Assembly (NCBI RefSeq): GCF_050948175.1
Contig: NC_135209.1
Coordinates: 5,022,001 to 5,086,000, forward strand
Source: Xylocopa sonorina
Lineage: Eukaryota > Arthropoda > Insecta > Hymenoptera > Apidae
Reading direction: 5' to 3'
DNA length: 64,000 nt
Shown: one piece after another, positions 37,601-49,284 of the stretch
Layout of the letters: each line of letters opens with the position of its first letter
Position numbering within the stretch: the first letter of the stretch is position 1
The notes under the pieces: generated by a model
Seen by the model: only the letters and a program-made list of their open reading frames with translations
What the model was told of the DNA's origin: nothing
Databases searched by the model: none
Translations under genes and position numbers: made by a program

Positions 37601-40600
37601 TCGTTGGTTGCGCCCGAATCCTTCAATTCCACCGCGTTCAAGCACGAAATAAATTAACTCGTCGTTATTCGGCCCCGATTGTGTTATTTGCAGGGGAGCT
37701 CGCGATTGACGAATGACCCTCGACTCAGCTGCAAAATAGCGGGAATATGAAAAAGGAGCCTCGCGATCGCGCGGAACCGTTTGTTTCGTTCTAGTCTGTT
37801 GATAATTAATTTTTCATCGAAACATCACGTTCCGCACGGCACGTTCCATCGATCGACGGCACGGTTGGCGTAGGATAAATTCTCGAAATGGGGTGGCACG
37901 ACTCGAAAGACGTACGAGTGCGCGGTGAAGCAGCGAGTTGACCGATATGGGGATGGTAAGCGTTCACGTGTGCGGGGTTGCGAGCGTCCTTAAGGGCGGT
38001 CAGTTCGTCGTTAGAGTGGAGTTGTTCTCTGAGAGAGAGAATCTCTTCTGTGAGAGAGTAAACGAGCAGTGGCCTGGTGGGTTTGTATCGAGCATTCAAG
38101 AAGAGCCGATCGAGAAAGCGTGGAAAATTATGTCAGGGTACTTTCGAAGTTACCCAGCCGTTATTGTCCTTCTGGAGAGAAAAAATGAATCAAACAGAAG
38201 CTTTCTACGTTCGAAACTAAAGCTTCTCTCGAGCCAGCGCATCAACCCCCAGCAACCCCCTCGAATCGCAATCAAATCGGTACCGCGCTGTCTTCGAAAC
38301 GATAAAGATTAATCGCTCGTGAAAAGTGATTCACGGCGGGGATTAAAAAACGGATTTCGTTCACGGGATTCATTTCTCAGTCGAAGATGATACGTCGCGC
38401 GAGTTATGGGACAGCAATCTCTTCTTTATAACCGCGCGGCGTCGTGAAAAAAAAAAAACACAGCAGAAAAAGAAAAAATAGAGGAGCCAGGCAGCTATCA
38501 GTCTCGCGAACGAGCAGCAGAGATCTATCGTTGCGCCACGGCTTGCCACGATTTGCAAAGATCGTCCATAAACAACGCTGTCACTCGTCCGCGTCATCAG
38601 TCAACGAAAAAATGGGTCGCCCTATTGTGTCGCGGGAAACGCGTGCCCGCAGGGGAACCGTTTCGCCCCCAACTTCCGCCTCGGGTTCCATCGCGACGCG
38701 TGTTTCGATCAACGTCTTCGCTAATGCCGCGTTTCGAGCGAGTTTCGAGGGATTAGTCCGCCCCGTCGGGACGGACACCTGTAATTCGAGAGAAAAATGA
38801 CGGTAAGAAGATTACCAGATTTGTTGCAGTCATTTATCGTTATGCAGACCGTTCACCAGATTACGATGAATGGAACGGAAAGTGCTTTTTAATCCTCTTT
38901 AATCCTGACGAGGGAAATTTTATTAATTCAATTCATTCTCTAATTATTAACGCAGTCGCGCCAATTCCGACGTCTCTTTTTCACTTTTAATCCGTCGTGA
39001 TCATCTTCGTCCGCGAGCGAATTCCGGGACGTTACCAGAAAATGGAACTCGATCGATAAATCTTGCGATAATACGATATCCGGATTAGTCGAACGTTCGG
39101 ACAACGGATACATGTACACGGATTATCAAAATGGATATCTGCTTTGTTTGCAGTTTAACATTGGAACAGCGGTCGCGTTCTAAATCTTCGCGTCGACTAT
39201 CGGAATTTCGCTGGACGACCCCTGTTTTCGTTTGAAAAATACCCCGTATAAACTCGCCCAAATATTTTGAACATTTCACGCGGAGCGATTAAGAAAATAA
39301 CTTTCTCCCTGGCAGAGACCGCGGATATCGCATCGTTAAACCGAATTAACCGGCTGGATGAACGAACGAACTCGAGAGGAAGCGTTTAGCCAAGAGGATC
39401 GGCGAGGTTCCATACTTTCGCTGTCGAGACTTGTAATAACGTACGTACGTATGTACACGCGTGCGGAATTTGGCGTCTGCTCGAAAGGGGGAACCTTCCG
39501 GGCCCGGGTGCTCGAGAGGAATTACTCGGTTTGGAATTCCAACGCGGCGAAATCGGATCTCGTTCGTAGAAGGGTCACGTACGCGAAGTTATTCGCCGCG
39601 TGACCCAAACGTGGCGCCGTATTTATGGAGGGCATGCGCGTCATGCGAAATGCGTCATCGCCCTATTAAATTATCCCCCTATGGGTCACGAACGCCATCG
39701 CGGTATCACGGAGGCGGTGATTGGAAAGAAACGACGTCCCTGTTTATATACGTACGTGGTGGTTGATTAGCTTTCTTATTTAAGGCTGGCTTTCCCCGTC
39801 GTGGCAAGTTATTTCGCTGGACGATTAAAATAATCGAGACGAGGGTTGGTCCATCGACGAGCGACAAATTAGCTACTTTTTGAGTGCCTCACGGAAACCA
39901 TTCGAAAGCTACCGTGAAACTAGATATTCCGAGGACTTTGCCAGGCAAAACTTTGCTCTTTTGTCTCAGTCGCGAACTTTAAATTTATCCAAGTCGGAAC
40001 ACTATTCCTCATTTCACCAAGATACATAGCCGCGAAGTTTGAAAGTTCTGATAGTACACTTAATCTGCTTACCTGACCGTTCTCGATCCTCCTCTCTTAT
40101 TAACATCGCCCTTAAACCATCATCGATCCTTCAACGTCAATTTCCTTCAAACCGTATCCCGTGCACCCCCTAAAAATAAAACATTCCTCGCGCGACAGCC
40201 ATTCATGCAATTAATATCTCAAGCAACGAGTGTTATCCGACGCCCTCGAATCACGTTTACCTTAATTTCCCTGTTTAAACATCGCGTCCCGTGGTACGAA
40301 AACCCGATCGCGAGATAGCAGACTGTCTGCTATTTCTGTCAACATTTTAGCGATGCAAACGATTGCATAGATCGCCTCGGTGCGGTGGGTGGGATCCGGT
40401 TTTATCTGGTGGGAATCGCGTGGCTGGGTTGCGCCGTAGATAAATTCAGCGATCCCCTCGTTCGAGGGTCTCGGGATCGTTCCTCGCCACGTGTAAGGAT
40501 ATATGGGACGGTGAGTCGGAAGATTGTACACGGATTTCGCGTTTCGAAAAGTAGGAACGGCCATGAGTTCGGATTTATCCGAGGATTGACCCTGACAGTA

Positions 40601-42734
40601 ATGAGCTTACGGAGAAGTTATATGAAAACCGAGTGTACGTGCGTCTCGAGCTTCCGTCCGCGACGATCCCGTTTTATTGTCCTCGAATAGGGGGTGGGTG
40701 GCTTCCATTAAGCGAGCGGCTAGAGCGTCTCCAACTTTTTCAAACACGTACACACCAAGCACCAGCAAAACGATGCGATAGCAAGAGACGCGCGTACCTT
40801 AGAATTTGATTAAAAAAGGTTTCGCAAATTTTTGGTACCTTTATTGCGAACATTGCCAAGAACGTTCGAGAATAGTGGTTAACGTTGGAGGATACCTACC
40901 CCGTACATTGTCCCCGCGCATATTTACATCTTACTGCATATTTATTCAAAGCTGAGGAACGAAAATTGCACCGGTGCTCGAATATTAAGGTGAATAACGC
41001 GTCCGGTCCCGAGTCGAGGCCATTCAAAACTTACTATATCAGAGTGTATGGTCGAGCAACACGACGTCCCCGAACGTCTCTTCCTTCTCGAGCACGCACA
41101 CTTTCCAGATCTGTTCCCTCGCGCGCGGGGTTAAGTGTCTTCCGCAGCGATCCACCTGTTTCGCGAAATAGATTCCTGGGGAGATTACCCCCCGGAATCC
41201 TATAATCATAATCGCGTTATGTCGTGTTTACCGAGCCCGCGAGCCCCCGTTGGCCCCGGATGAAATGGAATTTACCTTTCTCAGCCGATACAGATGAAAT
41301 TCCGCGCCACGGCTGAATTAATGCTATCGCGTCCCGCCAAGCGGAAGGTATTCTTTTGTTCGGGGGAGCGTCTCGCCGCGCGAGGCCAGGGGAGGGCTGG
41401 TTAACAGTCGGGAACGGCTTCCCGCGAGCGGGGCTTGTTTTTCCGCGCGACAATCGCGTTACCGACATTTTTCATTTCGCGTCGCGCCCGCGAAGAAGTG
41501 GATTTTATTCCTCTCGCCACTTTTCGAGCGTTTCGCACCACTCGCGATCGTCTGTAATTGATGGCTGGCCTCATTAATATCCCCGTAACCGGTGTATATT
41601 TTGTCAAGAGCGAGCGAAAGTTCGTTGAAAGTCCAAACGACAGAGTGCCATTGGAATCACGGCGGGACGGTTGGGAATAAATTTAAGATCGATTTAGCGG
41701 GAAGTTGCGCGAACTTCCTTGACGAACGTCGGGCGCAGAGTAATGCGAAAGTTAAGTGGAGACGTCAAGCGCCCTCGAAAATTTCACCCTTACAAGGATT
41801 CCGGCAACTTCGCCGCCGTTTAAATACCTCGCGACAAAAACAAACCGAACTACTTTCTCGATGGAAGAGGCGACTCTCGCGTGTGTCTCGCGTACGAATC
41901 GCTTTGATCCGTTCGACGTCGTACCGATCGCTTCGTTGGCGAACTAAAGGAAACACGGAGTCGCGTTTCGACGCCGTGGAATCGACGCAGCTCGTGTGAC
42001 GGCAATTTTTTTCACAGAAAACCGTGGCGTTGCTGCGAGGAGACAAGGTTTACGCGCGATACGACCAAGCGATTAGGAGTGCGTGCATCCGCATCCCATT
42101 ACCGTAGATTGGAGATTACGTACACCGACTGTTCCAGAAAGCGAATTCTGTACACGAGCGCGCGTTACATCGACGCCCTGGCCAGCATGCAGATTTCCGG
42201 ATACCATTGCTGTGTTTCGCGCAAACGTTCAGACGAGCCACCCCCTCGTCGCCCTTCCACGAATTATATCTCGACCGCAAACGATCTAACGACGCTCCTT
42301 TGTCTACCGCCTGCCATTATCGGGACCCGACAGCTGTTTCGTCACGTTGACGCTGGTTGAAAGTGGGGGATCAACTTGCGGTTTATGATGTCTTATTCAT
42401 GCTCGCGCGCGAGCGGGGTGAAAGGGGATCCGTATTGTTTCGCGTAGGTGTTGAGAACGAGAGGCTTACAGAATGTATCTGCACGAAGTGGAGACAGTGG
42501 TTCTGCATTTTTAACACGTAATTTTTTTCGCGATACATTGCGTTTGGGATGTGTCGTGTTTCCAGCAAATTCTGATGAGGCAAACACTTGGAAAAAAGCT
42601 ATTGTATTCTTTTTATCTCGATTCACAGTTGCCTTGATGCAACTTGGTATCAGATGTACGATATCGAGGAACTGTTCGGTTCCTCGTAGACGCAAGGGTT
42701 GGAAAGTTACGCGTGTGTAGAGTCGCGTAGAAAA
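22661..42734. other. No supported gene
   Basis: About 20 kb in which I can support no exon. GC-richer parts (for example 24700-26460, 28860-29340 and 34740-35215) have several long overlapping frames on both strands, as expected when stop codons are rare. A weak minus-strand exon candidate (23446-23527) is listed separately. A GA run lies at 26808-26826. Confidence 0.6.
23446..23527 (-). other. Weak candidate internal exon on the minus strand
   Basis: Read on the minus strand, a textbook acceptor (AT-rich tract, then ATATTCCTTTCAG, covering about 23528-23560 on the + strand) is followed by 82 nt that end at GAAG before GTATTG. The reading TIDVHGILDRFTEERPQLFS (first 20 residues) is open and looks protein-like, and the surrounding frame is open for 127 codons. 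No family is recognised, the donor is only fair, and no partner exon is identified, so it may be chance. Confidence 0.15.
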
Positions 42735-42970
42735 TCGGGACAGTACGTTTGTACCACTTGTTCGGCTATAGAGTGTGCCATACTGCGCGGTTTGACTAAT
42801 TACAATGACCCACCATTTGTCAGGCTGGGCACGAACTGGTACTACTCCCTTTAATCAGATATGGAGTTATACCATTTAACCGACGAGGGCATTAATCTTT
42901 ACTACTTACGTAGTTAGTCACCCGAACTACTTGTCCGACCAATAATCGACCCGCGCTACTTTTCCTGGCC
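42735..42970. repeat. Second cluster of degenerate TACTACTTGTC-like repeats
   Basis: Five related phrases occur within about 230 bases: GTACCACTTGTTCGGC (about 42750), GGTACTACTCC (about 42838), TTTACTACTTACG (about 42899), GAACTACTTGTCCGACC (about 42926) and GCTACTTTTCC (about 42955). They resemble the cluster at 14330-14500 and single occurrences near 25228, 3860 and 5395. This may be an old interspersed repeat or a recurring protein-binding motif. Confidence 0.3.
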
Positions 42971-45900
42971 ATCTCCGCGTAGCTGTTCCGCTGATCACAC
43001 GGCGCGATACGTTCGCGTTAATCTGAAACCAATTAACGACGATTATTCTACGAGCGAGTCGGATTTAAACTCCATTTAATAACGACGATACGATTGCTCG
43101 ATCAGTTAGAAAATACCATTATGTGTATTCGAATAAAACTCCTCGAACGCGATTTCAATTGCAGCAGCCTTTAGCTCGGTCCAGCGATAATATCGTGAGT
43201 CTAGTTTAACGACTAAGATTACACGAGTTACATTCTACGGTCAGGAAGTGTAACGCGATGCAAAGTAGCGGAGTGTAACGTTCAGGGGTCGTCCCTTTGT
43301 GAAATTTCGCCTGGTCTTTATCGATAATCCCCTTGATAGTTTTACCTTCGTCGTCGTGGCAGCCTTATCGCGACGTTTAATGCCGCAGTGAAAGGGTCCT
43401 TTTGATCGAGGAACACGTGTAAGGCAAAACTCGACTGTAAATTGGCGGTGCTGTTTTCAAGTAGCTTCGCGTGGCCAACCGGGCATTTACATTTTAATAT
43501 TTACTCGTAGAATCGAAGAGCTGGTATCTTTATGACACGTAATTTCGCTTCATCTCTACCGACTACGTTCGTGTCCATATTTTATCGCTCACTCCTCGCA
43601 TCAGCTTGAAAATCATAGCGTGGAATCGCGAGAATTGGCCGGAGGATTCTATTGGAAATCTTCCATGCTTCCGCACTGTTTCCCTCTTCTTATAAAGTCT
43701 GATGTTATCCGACGTCCAGAATCGTTCCACCAGGCGTCTCCGTTCGAAGGTCTTTCTCCAATTCGCTTGCTCTCTTTTTCCCCTCCGCTCTCGACGTACG
43801 ACTCGAGTCGAGGGCTACGGTCTCGATAAAAAAATTTTTTTAAATTTCGCACGCGAGCAAGAATTTGTCGCTCGTTCGACACTCGTTCACGCGATCAGTG
43901 TCCGAGTTTCTACGTCTGCGTGCGAGGATCTCGCGCCATAATCTCTATCGGTAACAATTTCAATCCCCGTGACGATTTCCACGAGCCAGCCAAGCCGGCA
44001 GCGCGCGTAACCGTATTAAAAAGGGAGGAAATAGAACGGGACCGTCGAATAATCGAACATGATCGATCACGAGGAGGGGTAGTTATACGCGGTCGGAGTG
44101 CCGCGGAGAACGGAGGACGCATTCATGCTCGCTGCCGTCCATAAAAGCAATTTCTTGCATTTTCTCCTCGTCCAACGTTCGCTCGGGATTTCTATCGGCG
44201 TAACAAGATCGTCGTTTCGACGGGAATCCGATCCCACCCGCCGTCATTGTCCCGGATCGTCGGTAAACAACTTTTCGGACAAAAGGTTTCTCCCGATCGT
44301 AGGGTTGGCCCGCGCGGATCGGTGCGCTCTTTTTACGCGATGTATCGCGGGCACCGAGGAGGAGATCTCGTCCCCGATCCGCGCGCGTTACCAGCTCGCT
44401 CTGATTGAATATCGAGTTCCAGCCCGATGAAAAACTGATTGGAATCGCGCGACGAAGGGGTTCGAGGATCGAGCGAGCCCCGTGCAAATAACCGGACGAT
44501 TCTGTTACACCGGGCAATCGTAGGCCTTGCCTGCGAAGTGAGCCCCGCTGTTGTTAACGGGTTCGATCCAGGGAAATAAAGCCAGCTACGCTGGATTGCT
44601 TTTCATTTCTGCTTACGATGGGTCTCGATTTCGATTCCGTGCTGGATACCCAACGATTTTTCGCTCTTTCTCTTTTCTTTTTTTTTATGTATCCGTTCGC
44701 GTTAAGTGGTCGCACGTGGATACACGCGAACGAAGTTAACGGACGAGAAGCGGAACGCTTTGGTATAAAGGAAATTGTATGCGTAACAGTGATTTGCGTA
44801 ACAGCGAGCCGAACTGAAACGCGTGTACTTATTCGGTAGGTTCATCGCAGGCCTCTGTCTGCAGCGATTCTGAAATTCCGTTTGCAGAGATTCGAGGCTG
44901 CCTTTGTACTTATCTAACAGTTGGTTCATCATCGACGATATGTAATATTGAATTATGGCCGGAGGAGTGGCTGGCTCCTGCTTCAGAAATGTTCACCGAT
45001 CCTGCGGAGATTTACAATGCAAGAGGATCCGAATGAATCCTTTCAACTCATTTCCCTTTACTGCTTTTATTTCTGCTCTTTCTCTGCTCGCGATTTATTT
45101 ATTCCCTTTACCTTTGCCTCGCTTCTGGTGTTCGTCCCCCTGCGCTCACGTCGAACAGCATAACTCTGTACGCAGTCTTATTGACAGCTCTAACCAGGAA
45201 CGAAATTCAGTTCTTCCCAGCCTCCAGTCGTTCTTCCCTCTATTTCGTTCGATTCTCTTTTTTTTTATTCGCAATCAGCGCGTCGTCTCCTTTCTTTTTC
45301 TCCGTTTCAATTTCGTTCCCAGCTTTTTCTCGATGGTTTTCGTTCCCCTTCTCTCTCGCGAACTTTCTCTCCGTTTTTACACCTTCGTTTCCTTGCCTCA
45401 CGGTGGTGCAGTCCCATTTATTGTTACACTCCCCTCAAAGGAGCCGACTCGTTCTTTGTAAAACAGAGCAATCAGACGGCGGTAAGAATTTTCCAGTCGA
45501 CCGAAGGGCGGAACGTGTTAACGATTATGTTATTTCCCACGGACAAAAGACTAACTCCGCCGCGCGAACCTAATTTCTTTGATGAAAATTATCTTACCGA
45601 GAACGCTCCATTTCGAGGCGAATTCCCTTTTCGGAGTTTAATTAGCGGGGCCCGGGACGTGACTGGTTTCACAAACAATCGCGAGCCTCCAGCCAGTGGA
45701 TGTCGATTTCTTAAAACCACCCTCGACGAACAGCGAGCACGTTTATTTGTCGGTCGATCGTGCGATCGGATGTATCGAGTCGAGAGGACGCAGTTGATTT
45801 AATCGCAGACTTTAAGAGGATAATGAGCAAATTCCTCTGGAACGTAACTCCGTTTTCATTTGTCATCGCAACTTCCCCAAAAGCTGGCCGTATAACTTCT

Positions 45901-47090
45901 AAGAGCGAAAAGTGACAGGGGATGCAATCGGTCTGGTGGATGCGTGACTCGAGTCTCTCGATTTTTAATTAAGTCCAGCTGGTATTGAATTCTTAATTAA
46001 TTATTTCGACTGCACAGCGAAAAGAATATTTGCAAATAACGGTGGATTTTTTAATATCGCGTGACGGATTTTAACAAATTTCCGCGTATTCAGTTGCTTC
46101 GTAGAAAATTGATTTTTTTGTTTTCCAGCGGAATCCTCGTTTCATCCCAGCATATCGTATAAATATGGATTTTTGTCTATTGGCTTTCGTTCCGTGGCAA
46201 TCAATGATTAAACTCCCGATCAGAATTGGAGAACTGTCCTTAATGTACTTTTTTTGCGACGCGACAATTTTTATTCAAACGCCATGATGGTTGTAGAATT
46301 GACAGAGACGAGAGTGTACGCGTGGAACGGTGTCAACGAAGAGGGAGATGTTCCATCGATGGACGATTTTTAATGAACAACGTCGAAAGTTTTGGCGGGG
46401 CTCTTCGCGCACGGTGATTCGGGGTAAAAATTTAATTGGCCTGCCGTTCGAACGAGAAAAATGGAGGCTATCGGGGAAGCTGAAGCGCGCGTTGGTAAAC
46501 AGAGCGCGTTGTTTCCTGCTCGTACATTCATCCTCGTCTGGTGTTGCTCGCCATCCCGGGAGTATTTCAAGTATTTCGAGAACGAAATACCTCTGCATTC
46601 TACGAGCCGTACACGTTGCTTCCTTATCCGTCCATGCAGGCTGGTGAATTGCGCGGATAAATCACGCGACTGGTGATATTCGAATTGTTTCTTTCCCGCC
46701 AGAAATTATTCCCGTAATCGTGAACCGAATAACAGTCGACGCTAGGAACGATGTTTCCTCGTAACGAGCGCGCAGTGGTTTAAATAATCGCAGCGATAGA
46801 TTTACGACTTATATCGCCAAAAGAAACCGGTTGCCCCAGCCATTAATCGTGGTTGGCGGTAACAGGGTTAATTAACGTCTTAACTGCGCGAGGGGTTTAA
46901 TCAAGATGGAAACTGTAATCGAATAGCGTGTTCAGTTTCAATCGAGACTCCTCTGGAATATCTTAGAAATATTACCACCCTGTCCGTGTAGTAATTATTA
47001 ATTTCCCCTGTAAGTACGGTATTTTATAACCAGCTCGATCTTGCGCGAGGAAAATTGTTAGGCAATGATTCCACACGCAATTTCCACGGT

Positions 47091-47110
47091 CGTCGAACGA
47101 TCGTTCGACG
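47091..47110. repeat. Perfect 20-bp palindrome
   Basis: CGTCGAACGATCGTTCGACG reads the same on both strands with no spacer. It stands alone; no second copy was seen. Confidence 0.8.
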
Positions 47111-49173
47111 TTAAGCAGTGTCTGAGCTGAATTTATTATTAATTAAGGGACGTCGGATGTAACTGCGTTGATTGCGAACAGCTAGATCAGAGAAATTAGC
47201 TCTTGATCGTTCAAGTGGTATAATTTGAGACAAGTACAACAAGATCGCGCGTGTACGTAAGTAGAATACAGCTCTTCGCCTATTGTGAAGTAGGGTAGAA
47301 CAGCGCTTGATCAGACACCTACCATTAGAGCGCTGCGTACAGCAGACAGTGCAACAACTTACTATATGATGAAGGAATCATGCGTCTTCTATAATGTATA
47401 TAAATCATACTGAAAATCCAACGGTAAACTGATTTACAATTTTTTATTATCACCAGAAACGATCATTTGAAATTCGAATCGTTTCGATTGTTTGCGGGCA
47501 AATCAATTATTAAATTACTGGGTCGAAATATCGATCAGGGTAGCAGGGAGCCTTTCAGGTATGTAAACAATTAGCTGGAAGCGTTGGCCTTTGTTGCCAG
47601 ATCAATTTACAAATTTGCTACCGCGTATCGTAGTCATTAATTAATCCGGAGGCTGGGTATTAGACACAGAAGCGGTCAGTCCCGCCTAATAGAGGCTTTA
47701 GAGGTTCTGAGATCCCGTCGAACCGCAGGAATTCACGATAGGGAAATACCTGGTTCACCGCGATCTTCCATCCCAATCCGCGGCTCACTTTCTCGAAATC
47801 CGGCAGGCGCGAGGACCGAGGAAATGCGATCAGGCTACTTTATGGCGCGATGGAACCGTTTCGCGGGTCTCCTGGCTCGTTCGTCCTTCTCGATCATTCT
47901 TAACGGACCCTAAACGGACCTCACCCCCTCGACGCGCACACGTTTTCGCGAACGGAGCACCCTCGAACGGATAGAATTTCGCGGTGGTAACTGCGAATTA
48001 TATACTCGTAGAATTTGCATTTATCATTTATCCAATTGATCGAAATTCAATATCGCCCATTATTCCAGGCACAGCCAATCGAATTAATCGCCGCTGCGCG
48101 CACCATCGAGTCGATATCGGGCAGTGCCAGTCGATATACCCGCTTAATTATTGCTTAATGCTCTACGGGGCTGTCGTAAGAACGGGCATGATTCAGACGA
48201 GCCTTGAAATTTGTTGGCCGTTATCTCCGGTTTAATACCACCTGTTCGCGATGGTTGATCACTGTTACAAGACTTGGAGATGCCTGTTAACTGCGCCGAA
48301 TGGATCGCCTAATTCCGCGTCATAAATTAGTTTTGCCGACTAATTCGCGCTTCGAAGTTCCCGTGACTCGTGCCTGGAAGTCGAACAGGCAACTTTAATA
48401 CCAGGCACGTCTAATTCTAACGACGGCGATCATTATCAATTCGCTTGAAAACTAATTTCCATTGGCGATCCGCGCGATTCTCTTCTCGCGAGTATCTCAG
48501 CTAATATAGAATTCATCGTCCAGCCATTCGCGCAGGAATTTAACGAACGACTCTGCGTGCCATTTAATCGTCCAGCGATCAATCAACTTCTTGCGAGCCA
48601 AACGTTTTCCACCCCTCGCTCGAATCACAGAATAATTACACATCGTCGCACCGCGCTCCATTGTCCCGCGCAAAAAGCGCGTCGAGACGCCACGTTCGAA
48701 CGCCGCCGCCCCCGTAAAAACAAGCGTCGAGCGCTTCTTTAAAAGGCAAACACCCACCTGGATACACTTATTTCCTTTCAGCCGCGCGTTCGGTTCGCGC
48801 CGTCGTCCGGATGGAACTAAAACAAAAGGGGAGCCGAAAAAATAGCAGGAAGAAGGCGGTGGGAAAATATTACGTGGAAGTAGTTCGACGTGCAAATACA
48901 ATGAGACTGTGAGTGTGCTCGCGACGCGAAAACGCGGCTGGGCCAGGGACGAAATAAACTGAAACAGCAGCCGGCAGTAACTCGGGTACATATTTACGCG
49001 GCGCATACTTAAGGGTACGCCTACAAACCTAACTCACCGTGGCGATAACTTCCCTGGGAATGTTTCATTCGCGGCTAGAGCGATTCTCCTCGATTTCTCA
49101 CCGATTTTCCGTGCGAAAGCGGTCGGATAAAACGAGCGCTGGGATCTGGAGCGAGCCAGGTCACGAGGCGATC

Positions 49174-49284
49174 GCGATAATTCATCCAGCGAGAATTATC
49201 GCCCGCCGTGCGTCAATTCGAGGGTGAATTACAGAGCCAGCGCCAGCTCGAGAGGGTTTCCTCGTAAGAAATTCGAGCTGGCGC
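49174..49284. repeat. Two adjacent perfect hairpins
   Basis: The first has 10-bp arms GCGATAATTC (49174-49183) and GAATTATCGC (49193-49202) with a 9-nt loop. The second has 12-bp arms GCGCCAGCTCGA (49240-49251) and TCGAGCTGGCGC (49273-49284) with a 21-nt loop. All pairs are Watson-Crick. They are 37 bases apart, upstream of the receptor exon. Confidence 0.75.

Noticed and set aside
44955..45573. Two overlapping frames of 168 and 130 codons rich in Phe, Leu and Ser
   Set aside because: They translate a pyrimidine-rich tract in two frames. The composition is that of the tract, not of a membrane protein family.
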